Below the pieces are notes generated by a model. The model was not told the DNA's origin, searched no databases, and worked only from the letters and a program-made list of their open reading frames with translations. 64,000 bases of DNA from Platerodrilus igneus (lineage: Eukaryota; Arthropoda; Insecta; Coleoptera; Lycidae). The stretch is from contig JARFIW010001366.1 of the NCBI GenBank assembly GCA_036346225.1, positions 434,001 through 498,000 on the forward strand, in the 5' to 3' direction. The stretch's first letter is position 1; every line of letters starts with the position of its first letter. Position numbers and translations under genes: made by a program. This document shows, piece after piece, positions 54,174 to 64,000 of the stretch.

Positions 54174-54506
54174 GAGGAAATAGAGCCAGAAACTATAGAA
54201 AAATTATGTTTGCCAATTATTAATATAGAGATTTTTGAGAATAATGTAGAAGTATTACTTGATACAGGGGCAGAGGCGAGTTTAATATCGGAGGAATTCG
54301 TCATCAAAATTAGAGATAAGGTTTGTGATAGAATTATGCCTATAAAGCGTAGCCATTTAGTAGCTCCAAATAAAAAGAAGTTTGCTGTAGTAAATAGCGT
54401 TGTGGTGCTTGGGATAAATATAGGAGGTTTAAGCTGTGAACAGGAGTTTGTAATTGTACCTGGACTGAAGTTTCAGAGCATTTTAGGTGTTGACTGTATG
54501 ATGTAG
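54174..54506 (+). pseudogene. Gypsy element 1 aspartic protease
   Basis: Catalytic LLDTGAEASLIS lies about 15 residues after the ATG at 54210; the frame is open slightly further upstream. The flap and C-terminal ILGVD-type motif (FQSILGVDCM) are present, giving the normal retropepsin length of about 95 residues. A TAG at 54504-54506 ends the frame right after Cys-Met-Met, where the Gypsy pol normally continues. Confidence 0.8.
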
Positions 54507-54605
54507 TTAGGGGTTTTGATAGATATGGAAAGGAAGGTAGTAAGGATTAAGGATAGGGTAGTGCCATGAAAGGGCAGTTATGAAGTCACAGAGGATGACA
54601 CTGGG

Positions 54606-55642
54606 TTGAGTATTAATGTAGTAGAAGTAGAGGATGATGGAGTTAAACAGATCAACACAATAAGATGTCCAGAGGATAAGATAGTAGAGGTTCAAGCTTT
54701 ATTACAAAAACATGCAGAATTAGTGGGGGTAGAAGCAAGCACAGCGTTAGGCTATGAGCACGTGGCAGCATTTCTAGGACACATAGTTACACCCCAAGGA
54801 GTGATGCCGAAACCCGACAAAACAAACGCTGTGTTAAATTACCACATACCCAAAACGAATAAAGAGATAAAAGGACTTTTAGGCCTTAGCGGTTATTACC
54901 GTAAATTTATTAAAGTTTATGCTCAAATAACCAAGCCCCTAACCAATTGTTTAAAAAAGGGAAACAAAATTGTACATACCCCGGAATTTATTAAAGCAGT
55001 AGATAAAATCAAAAGCATATTAACAAATCACCCCCTATTAGAATACCCCGACTTTTCAAAACCATTCATATTAACAGCAGACGCATCAAATGTAGCATTA
55101 GGCGCAGTGTTAAGCCAAGGAACAGTAGGCAATGATAAACCCATCAGCTACGCATCCAGAACCCTCAACAAACAGAGGAACGATACAGTACAATAGAGAA
55201 AGAATTGTTAGCCATAATTTGGGCAACAAAGTATTTTAGACCATACCTATACGGACGAAAATTATATATATACACCGATCATAGACCATTTGTATGGCTA
55301 TGCAAACTCAAAGAACCCAACTCAAAATTACAAAGATGGAGAATCCGACTAGAAGAATATGACTACGAGATCATATACAAAAAGGGAATTTACAACAATA
55401 ACGCAGACGCTTTAAGTAGAATCCACCTTAACACACTAGAAACAGAATCAGTAATAGGAAACCTAGACGAGACAGAAATTAGAGAAGACCCAGACGAAAT
55501 GGAAACCATACATTCGACAGAAAATGACGAACCGGAAACCGCAATTAAAATTTTAAACGAAGCCATAAACATGAAGCCCAATCAATTCATAATCACAGAA
55601 GTTTTAAACAACCCCCACCCTGTAAAATATACAAAAGTAGAT
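54606..55642 (+). pseudogene. pol: Gypsy element 1 pol: RT remnant plus RNase H, catalytic RT core deleted
   Basis: Residues 1-55 are the linker before RT (EVQALLQKHAELVGVE). They jump within a few residues to the post-palm block AFLGHIVTPQGV, so about 200 residues including the YxDD active site are missing. Connection domain (GLSGYYRKFIKVYAQITKPL) and RNase H follow: ADASNVALGAVLSQ, then after a one-base shift near 55190 LAIIWATKYFRPYLYGRKLY, YTDHRPFVWL and NADALSR. The frame is cut at 55643 by the LTR of element 2, so the integrase lies beyond the insertion, outside the window. Confidence 0.85.
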
Positions 55643-58427
55643 TGAAGCCTTTTAAATTCCGATTTAGTTTAACGAGAAATTCCGATAATTAGAAATGGAG
55701 CCCACGGCAAATTAAGATGGAAGGTGGCTCTAAGTTGAGGAAATCTCAAAGGCAAAGCGGCTAGTCGAGCTATATGCTCTGGGTAGAGAATGAGCTGTGG
55801 GTCGGGGTGTAATTGCAACCACTTATAATAAAAATAAGGCGCCACCGTATTTTTTTATACTGAGAAGACCTAATACAAGTCCCTTGTACAAGGCAAATGC
55901 GGAAACCTTTTTTCTATAACCGCTATATAATTTTTAAAGACCTCCTAATCTTTAAAGTATCTTACCTTATGGCTCGACCTTGACCTTAGCAATCCTGCAC
56001 TGCACCTGTGAACAGATTAAACAAAGAAAAGCACTGTTTGTGCATTCAAACTCAAAAATAATTAAATATAATCAGAATCGACTTTCATTCCTCTTAAATA
56101 AAAGATAGTCTTTAGTCCGAAAATAAGAATCTATTCTTTTGGTATCCAATAAAGTAATTTTTACAAAAATATGTCTTCCTTTATAAGTTAATTTAAATTA
56201 GGAAGAGTTAATTACAATGGTACTGAATATATCCGTACCAATTACTATTTAATGAAGTTTATATAACAGATTGACAAAGCATAAAATTGCTTATTTATAG
56301 AAAGAGTTAATTATGGTAAATTTACCTTAATTTCACAGTAAATAATTACAGATAATTGTTCATAAAATATCAAATGTAGAAATTTAATTTCTAAAGGTTC
56401 AAAGTTAGAAGAATTTACTTTATCTAATTAGTAGTGACATCTTCTGATGTTTCATTGAGTTAATAAAAGAATTTGTAGGAACAAATTACAGATTCATATC
56501 GTATAACTACGAAAAATATAATTGAGGTCTGTCCTTGACCTGTTCAAAGTTAACACAAGTCGGTTAAAGTAAAATTTATCTCGTTACTACGTCGACAGTT
56601 CAAACAACATACGAACATAATTTTTTGTACATACCAAAACTCCAAATTGCACCTAAATACTTGCTTGAAAGCTGACGTATGTATTAACAACGGAAAATTC
56701 CATTCCAAACAAACAGCTGCGCTGCATACTGAAAACACGTCACTTGGCTTCCATTATCTGCGTTTCAATTTACAGATGTTCCAGGCGTAATTCACACCAT
56801 AAGAAAGCAAATGTTGTTTGTAATTAACTTGAATAAATTATAAATGTGATTCCATATTATACAAGAATAGAATTGTTTTCATTTAATTTTCGCATGAATA
56901 CTATTCAGAAAAGTTGCTTATTTATAATTTACGTTGCAATATATTTTAAAATAAATTATTCCCAAAGTTACATGTTCCTAATGGTCTTTTAACAAAACTT
57001 CATCGTTCTTCACGACTGGTTTCAACACAAAATGGACCATCCAAAACAATTTATGAAGATAGCATACACGTGCAATCTTCCATCGTGCACGCTTCCAACA
57101 GCAAAATCAATGACGGACATCGCTCCTAAGAACAACTTTCGACCTGCTTGAACCCCAGCTGTGTTAGAAGTGCCGGCCGAGCTTGTTGCCGCCTGGTAAC
57201 AGCGATACCTAGCGGTTCCTGAGTAGAGGGGCTTTAAGAAGGATACCAAACAAAAGCTTTATATTGTCTCCGTAGAATTTAACTTTTAACATGAACTAAA
57301 TACTAGTTCTTTATTGGACAATAGATGTTATTAAATTAAGTGGATTGGATAACATTATAATGTATTATATTATTTAATATTTAATAAAAGGATTGATTAT
57401 ACAAATATATATATTAGGTGGAAAATAAAATTGCTACACTGCCTCTTTCTAAGAGAAAAAATTCTGGAATAAATGCGAAGAATTTTTTTTGAATTTATTG
57501 TTACATATTCACAACTTATTATTATTAATTTTTTACAAAATAAAACAAAAATTACCACTTAAGATACAACATAATTGAAAATGAGTGACGAGTAACTACG
57601 CGTACTATACGCCACAAGGGGACAAATTCGGGAAGTCTTAATCGGTAGGGTGTCATTATCGTTTAATCATATTCGGGGTTATAATATCACTCATTTATAC
57701 TCGAAACTTAAACAACAAAACATATAATACTGCCGTATTATGATTCCTTAATGAAAATATCAAATTATCATGACAAACATATTTTTACTATATTAACCGT
57801 AATTTACATATTTACAAAAGAAGAAAAGGACTCTCACTAGTTTTGAGATCCACGACAAACATAACTTCAAAACGGCAACCATGTCTTGAAATCACTAACG
57901 TTCAACAATCTACCGCATGTATATGCAACCAAAATGTAGAAATATCTCTTTCCCAGAAGAGACAAGTAAAACGTCACCACGTCTTACTTCTCACAAATCT
58001 CACTCACGCATGAATGAACAAAATAGAACATTGCTATCTCACACAATATTCATATTAAACATAGAACATTGCTATCTCACGCAATATCCATAATCAAACA
58101 TAGAACATTGCTATCTCACGCAATATTCATAATTAAACATAGAACATTGCTATCTCACGCAATATTCATAATCAAACATAGAACATTGTTACTAACAATA
58201 TTCATATTAAACATAACTATCATAGTTACTAACAATATTGACCTCCAACCAATATTTAATATGGACTCAAACTACTTGATTCCCAATATAATTATCAAAT
58301 ACTTTAATCACAAATCCAAAAAATAATAACCAACTATATACAACTTTATTTATCAAACACTTTAATCATAAATCCGAAAGAAAATAATAACCAACTATAT
58401 ACAACTATATTTATCAAACACTTTAAT
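55643..58427 (-). repeat. 3' LTR of element 2 (at least this extent)
   Basis: Starts TGAAGCCTTTT and aligns over at least 2785 bp with 61213-64000. Its far end lies between 58427 and the integrase stop at about 58728. LTRs near 3 kb are unusually long for Gypsy-class elements. It contains a 39-bp repeat block at 58013-58200. Confidence 0.8.
58013..58200. repeat. 39-bp tandem repeat inside the LTR, about 4.5 units
   Basis: Unit ATAGAACATTGCTATCTCAC plus GCAATATTCATAATCAAAC. ATTGC-TATCTCAC-GCAAT forms a short stem-loop in each unit. The same array is at about 63590-63775 in the other LTR with the same copy number. Thirteen codons per unit explain the repetitive open frame. Confidence 0.9.
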
Positions 58428-58727
58428 CATAAAATACCTAAACATTCCTTTATAACCTTGAACTAGAGAATCATACGACAAATGAAATCATTTGACAAAC
58501 GAAACATGTAACTTTTATCTTGACTCAAATGAATAACTTGCAACTAACAATATCAGCACAGTCTAGTATCAACCTTACTGCACTACAAAATTCTTTTATA
58601 CTTCTTATCCAACATCTAAAATTTTAGACTACCAAACAGTATTCCAATACAATATTTAAATCCTTTACTAAAAGATAAGACAGAAATAATTCCTACTATC
58701 AACCATTAAATATATCAACAACACTAA

Positions 58728-59870
58728 TTAATGTTCAGAAACGTTCTCTTTTTCAATATCACCACTGAACTCTGAATAAGGTTTTAAGTCCTTAACATGC
58801 CATCTGCCTGCCCTTGAACCATTTTCATTAATCAATTCATAAATTAAATTCGAAACCTTCTTTTTAACAATGCTCAAAACATATTTTGGCGCAAGCTTAG
58901 CTGTAAACTTATCACTTGCTTTCGAAAGAACTTTATTTGACCTCCAAACCTTGTCACCTACTTCGAAAGAAATGTTACGTCTCCTTAAATTATATGAATT
59001 ACTAGACTGCATGTAAGCTAAATGTAACCTTTTCTGTACGTCTATAAGAATATCAAATAGTCCTTGATGATCTGACACATACGAAGGTCTATCACTAGAA
59101 ATAAAATCAATATCAACTGAGGGTTCCACATCAAGACCATAAAATCTTCCAGACACAGGAACATGTCTACCAAAAACTAAGAAATTTGGCGAATAACCAG
59201 TGGCATGATGTTTTGCAGAGTTAATCGCATACTGAATTTGGGGTAACTCTATGTCCCAAGTATCATGTTCTTTAATATACGAACGTATAGCTGTTCCGAC
59301 TGTTCTATTTATCCTCTCTACAAAATTACATTGGGAGAGTAAACTGCATTAAACCAAATTTTTGAACGTCATATTTTTACATACTGCCTTGAAATTTCTA
59401 CCACTAAATTGTGAGCCATTATCACAAATAATATATTTGGGAACACCATAAACTAAAAAAACTTGTTCCTCCAATACACGTTCTATTATATGCGCTTTTG
59501 CTTTACGTAACGGAAACAATAACGTAAATTTCGAGAACCAATCACCAATAACTAATAACCATTTGTGTCCAACCTTGGACCGTGGAAATGGGCCCATAAG
59601 GTCTATAGCGATAATCTGAAAGGGAACTTCACTTCTTTTCCTTTCCCATTAAACCAAGGGTCCTCTATTCGATGCCTTCTGTGCACCACACGTTAAACAA
59701 TTTTTACAAAATTTCAACACATCATTACGCATTTTTGGCCAATAAAAACTCTCTTGTATGCGTGCCAATGTTTTAAAAAAACCAAAATGACCGGCCACTG
59801 AAGGGTCATGATTTATCCGAATAACCTCTTCCTTCTGTGATCTAGGGACTAAATATTTCCATTCCTTTCA
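58728..59870 (-). pseudogene. element 2 integrase (frameshifted)
   Basis: Read from right to left: zinc-binding HHCC domain (VIRINHDPSVAGHFGFFKTL ... FCKNCLTCGAQK, about 59835-59680). Next is the catalytic core with D in the LMGPF region (about 59595), D in IICDNGSQFSG (about 59415) and E in NFVERINRT (about 59320). Then come AINSAKHHATGYSPNFLVFG and a C-terminal domain with FEVGDKVWRSN and GRWHVKDLKPY ending at 58728. Frames change near 59645, 59345 and 59160. All three catalytic acidic residues are visible but not in one frame. Confidence 0.85.
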
Positions 59871-60708
59871 TTCGACGAGAGTGGTAAATTTGATGAAAGA
59901 AATTTAAATACATAATTATCTTCTACCTTCCATTGTGGGTAATCATCAGGTGAAGCTAAAATTTTTTTTTGAAGAGACACATACCAAGGATCCACATTAT
60001 CTAACTTGATCTCAACTAAATTATCAACATGATTTCAAACATTAAACCAATGAACTTCAAACTTTAAGAACACCTTCTCTTTTAAATTCGCAGACAATGA
60101 CAATTTTAAACATAATAAATTTATAATTTAGATTACTCTCAACCTTCCATCTAGGATAACAATAAATCAATGTTCTAGTACACTCTTAGACTACTCATAA
60201 TCAAACTGTCAAGATAGACAAAAGTACTTCACAACGCATAAACTTGCTAGGGTGACAAACTCCTCTGTGAGTCTCACCTAGACTTATAAACAAAAATTAT
60301 AACCTCATCACCAATCTCAAAATAGTGATGCCAAAATTGCTAGAGTGACAACTTACCTCGAGTCTCGTTTAGACTAATGTAATGCTGAGCGACCGACTTT
60401 TCCTAAGTCTCGTCTAGACTGACATACTGCTAATCCGACCAACCACGACGACAAGTTTCACTTAGACTTACAACCAATTAACATACTGCGTTGCAATGCG
60501 GATATAAATAAATAAAAAATTGCTATCAAAATAAATTATATCAAAACAAAACGTGCCTATGCACAAGAGCAATCTTGAAACGGTTTACCGACAGTAAAAA
60601 CCAGTGTACCAAATTATAAACATCTATCATCTCTACTATAAAAAATTTATCAAACAACTATTGTAGCTAATACAAATGGAAGAAAAACCTAAATACAAAT
60701 CACTATTA
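59871..60708. other. gene-free interior of element 2
   Basis: No RT, RNase H or protease motif on either strand. Several direct repeats of a CTCGTCTAGACT/CTCACCTAGACTT-type word lie between 60270 and 60470. It probably marks an internal deletion filled by non-coding sequence. Confidence 0.5.
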
Positions 60709-61025
60709 TCAACTACACTGTGAATTATTATTCACTGAAATACTACAAGCTGCGACTAAAAGAACAATAATATTCCTATCGAACAATTTTTCCATGTAAG
60801 AAAGCTTCTTCTCTTTCTTACACAACTTTATTAATGTTGATATACTATCAATTTCCGTTAGAGCTAATTGACAAATAAAATCAGGTAATGTTGTTTCTTT
60901 GGCTAATAATCGGCCTAACATTTTCCTCTTATCCTGCATCGGTCTGCTGCTAACACTTCTCGAATTCTCAATTCATAATCCAACTCATCTTTATACAAAT
61001 AAACTACTTGATACGTCTCAGCCAT
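60709..61025 (-). pseudogene. gag: element 2 gag N-terminal remnant
   Basis: ATG at 61025 opens MAETYQVVYLYKDELDYELR, with the DELDYELRIR-type N-terminal helix common to insect Gypsy gag proteins. A one-base shift near 60945 moves to the frame MLGRLLAKETTLPDF ending at 60709. About 105 residues remain, and capsid and nucleocapsid parts are absent. The start lies about 170 bases inside the primer-binding motif, the expected spacing. Confidence 0.65.
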
Positions 61026-61192
61026 CATGGGATAGACTAACTAACTAATTACAAATTAAACTCAATTAAACAACAACATCAATAAACTAAACCAATCTGA
61101 GGGTAAATGAGTTACGAATCACAAGTGTAAACAACCAAAGTCAATCGAAGCCTATACTTTATGTGTTTATACAATTGGTACAGCAATCGAGG

Positions 61193-61210
61193 CCTACACG
61201 CTGGGCGCTA
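61193..61210 (-). promoter_or_regulatory. primer-binding-site-like motif of element 2
   Basis: The minus strand reads TAGCGCCCAGCGTGTAGG, two bases inside the LTR edge. It is one or two changes from the TGGCGCCCAACGTG form seen at 4434. Supports assignment of the right repeat as the 5' LTR. Confidence 0.65.
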
Positions 61211-61212
61211 TT

Positions 61213-64000
61213 TGAAGCCTTTTAAATTCCGATTTAGTTTAACGAGAAATTCCGATAATTAGAAATGGAGCCCACGGCAAATTAAGATGGAAGGTGGCTC
61301 TAAGTTGAGGAAATCTCAAAGGCAAAGCGGCTAGTCGAGCTATATGCTCTGGGTAGAGAATGAGCTGTGGGTCGGGGTGTAATTGCAACCACTTATAATA
61401 AAAATAAGGCGCCACCGTATTTTTTTATACTGAGAAGACCTAATACAAGTCCCTTGTACAAGGCAAATGCGGAAACCTTTTTTCTATAACCGCTATATAA
61501 TTTTAAAGACCTCCTAATCTTTAAAGTATCTTACCTTATGGCTCGACCTTGACCTTAGCAATCCTGCACTGCACCTGTGAACAGATTAAACAAAGAAAAG
61601 CACTGTTTGTGCATTCAAACTCAAAAATAATTAAATATAATCAGAATCGACTTTCATTCCTCTTAAATAAAAGATAGTCTTTAGTCCGAAAATAAGAATC
61701 TATTCTTTTGGTATCCAATAAAGTAATTTTTACAAAAATATGTCTTCCTTTATAAGTTAATTTAAATTAGGAAGAGTTAATTACAATGGTACTGAATATA
61801 TCCGTACCAATTACTATTTAATGAAGTTTATATAACAGATTGACAAAGCATAAAATTGCTTATTTATAGAAAGAGTTAATTATGGTAAATTTACCTTAAT
61901 TTCACAGTAAATAATTACAGATAATTGTTCATAAAATATCAAATGTAGAAATTTAATTTCTAAAGGTTCAAAGTTAGAAGAATTTACTTTATCTAATTAG
62001 TAGTGACATCTTCTGATGTTTCATTGAGTTAATAAAAGAATTTGTAGGAACAAATTACAGATTCATATCGTATAACTACGAAAAATATAATTGAGGTCTG
62101 TCCTTGACCTGTTCAAAGTTAACACAAGTCGGTTAAAGTAAAATTTATCTCGTTACTACGTCGACAGTTCAAACAACATACGAACATAATTTTTTGTACA
62201 TACCAGAACTCCAAATTGCACCTAAATACTTGCTTGAAAGCTGACGTATGTATTAACAACGGAAAATTCCATTCCAAACAAACAGCTGCGCTGCATACTG
62301 AAAAACACGTCACTTGGCTTCCATTATCTGCGTTTCAATTTACAGATGTTCCAGGCGTAATTCACACCATAAGAAAGCAAATGTTGTTTGTAATTAACTT
62401 GAATAAATTATAAATGTGATTCCATATTATACAAGAATAGAATTGTTTTCATTTAATTTTCGCATGAATACTATTCAGAAAAGTTGCTTATTTATAATTT
62501 ACGTTGCAATATATTTTAAAATAAATTATTCCCAAAGTTACATGTTCCTAATGGTCTTTTTAACAAAAACTTCATCGTTCTTCACGACTGGTTTCAACAC
62601 AAAAATGGACCATCCAAAACAATTTATGAAGATAGCATACACGTGCAATCTTCCATCATGCACGCTTCCAACAGCAAAAATCAATGACGGACATCGCTCC
62701 TAAGAACAACTTTCGACCTGCTTGAACCCCAGCTGTGTTAGAAGTGCCGGCCGAGCTTGTTGCCGCCTGGTAACAGCGATACCTAGCGGTTCCTGAGTAG
62801 AGGGGGCTTTAAGAAGGATACCAAACAAAAGCTTTTATATTGTCTCCGTAGAATTTAACTTTTAACATGAACTAAATACTAGTTCTTTATTGGACAATAG
62901 ATGTTATTAAATTAAGTGGATTGGATAACATTATAATGTATTATATTATTTAATATTTAATAAAAGGATTGATTATACAAATATATATATTAGGTGGAAA
63001 ATAAAATTGCTACACTGCCTCTTTCTAAGAGAAAAATTCTGGAATAAATGCGAAGAATTTTTTGAATTTATTGTTACATATTCACAACTTATTATTATTA
63101 ATTTTTACAAAATAAAACAAAATTACCACTTAAGATACAACATAATTGAAAATGAGTGACGAGTAACTACGCGTACTATACGCCACAAGGGGACAAATTC
63201 AGGAAGTCTTAATCGGTAGGGTGTCATTATCGTTTAATCATATTCGGGGTTATAATATCACTCATTTATACTCGAAACTTAAACAACAAAACATATAATA
63301 CTGCCGTATTATGATTCCTTAATGAAAATATCAAATTATCATGACAAACATATTTTTACTATATTAACCGTAATTTACATATTTACAAAAGAAGAAAAGG
63401 ACTCTCACTACTTTTGAGATCCACGACAAACATAACTTCAAAACGGCAACCATGTCTTGAAATCACTAACGTTCAACAATCTACCGCATGTATATGCAAC
63501 CAAAATGTAGAAATATCTCTTTCCCAGAAGAGACAAGTAAAACGTCACCACGTCTTACTTCTCACAAATCTCACTCACGCATGAATGAACAAAATAGAAC
63601 ATTGCTATCTCACACAATATTCATATTAAACATAGAACATTGCTATCTCACGCAATATCCATAATCAAACATAGAACATTGCTATCTCACGCAATATTCA
63701 TAATTAAACATAGAACATTGCTATCTCACGCAATATTCATAATCAAACATAGAACATTGTTACTAACAATATTCATATTAAACATAACTATCATAGTTAC
63801 TAACAATATTGACCTCCAACCAATATTTAATATGGACTCAAACTACTTGATTCCCAATATAATTATCAAATACTTTAATCACAAATCCAAAAAATAATAA
63901 CCAACTATATACAACTTTATTTATCAAACACTTTAATCATAAATCCGAAAGAAAATAATAACCAACTATATACAACTTTATTTATCAAACACTTTAATCA
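61213..64000 (-). repeat. 5' LTR of element 2, truncated by window end
   Basis: About 2.79 kb visible. Compared with 55643-58427 I count about five substitutions; nearly all other differences are one- or two-base changes in homopolymer runs. It contains the second 39-bp array (63590-63775). The promoter should lie in the part nearest or beyond the window edge, since transcription runs right to left. Confidence 0.8.

Larger units (their letters stand above)
55643..64000 (-). mobile_element. Gypsy-class element 2, minus strand, very long LTRs, incomplete at window edge
   Basis: Two direct repeats (from 55643 and from 61213) flank an interior of about 2.5 kb with minus-strand integrase and gag remnants. 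The repeats start TG on the plus strand, that is, end CA on the coding strand. A primer-binding-like motif sits directly inside the right repeat on the minus strand. Protease, RT and RNase H are absent. It is inserted into element 1. The right end and target duplication lie beyond 64000. Confidence 0.8.

Noticed and set aside
58013..58200. CRISPR-like array
   Set aside because: Units are contiguous 39-bp tandem repeats without unique spacers, lie in an LTR, and the genome is eukaryotic.
55643..58427. Segmental duplication unrelated to retrotransposons
   Set aside because: TG/CA edges, a primer-binding-like motif directly inside, gag and integrase in the interior, and insertion into another element's pol frame fit LTRs better.

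Overview
The window looks like transposon-dense nuclear DNA of an arthropod, probably an insect. It is AT-rich and full of nested mobile elements. One gene has two very short GT-AG introns, and two promoters pair a TATA box with a TCAGT initiator about 30 bases downstream. No clear host housekeeping gene is visible, and the species cannot be named from the sequence.

Layout. 0-12 kb: simple repeats, an inverted pair of tRNA-derived SINEs, worn LTR-retroelement traces (primer-binding-site-like motifs), a long AT palindrome and a complete hammerhead ribozyme core at 7984-8025. 12.2-17.0 kb: a pair of diverged inverted repeats enclosing a decayed protein-coding gene. 17-25 kb: microsatellites, CCAAT/GC-box-like tandem repeats, a second SINE head and a relic of a Polinton DNA polymerase. 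25.25-26.03 kb: a non-autonomous hAT-like element filled with a TATCGATACG array and flanked by a perfect 8-bp duplication. 26.3-28.1 kb: a 57-bp satellite followed by a 16-bp G-rich array.

28.5-50.5 kb is a nest of Polinton/Maverick (virus-like) elements. The DNA polymerase gene of one element (B) is split at an ATCCAG target duplication by a complete 15.9-kb Polinton (A, 29893-45771). A has about 1-kb inverted repeats and the full kit: protein-primed polymerase B, retroviral-type integrase with chromodomain, packaging ATPase, adenain-like protease, major capsid protein, a probable penton-like protein and a phospholipase-A2-like virion protein. It also carries several conserved proteins of unknown function and an unrecognised three-exon gene. 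A related, rearranged and partly inverted copy (C, 46.1-50.5 kb) follows the second half of B's polymerase.

51-64 kb: a Gypsy-class LTR retrotransposon (gag, protease, partial RT, RNase H) that has lost the catalytic part of its reverse transcriptase. It is interrupted at 55643 by a very young, minus-strand Gypsy-class element with exceptionally long LTRs (at least 2.79 kb) and a gutted interior; its right LTR runs off the window.

In A the polymerase copies the element, the integrase inserts it, and the capsid, protease and ATPase genes would form virions, so it reads as an integrated virus-like element. Most of its genes carry frameshifts. The two nearly identical LTRs at 55.6 and 61.2 kb differ mainly in homopolymer length, so some of these frameshifts may be assembly errors rather than real mutations.
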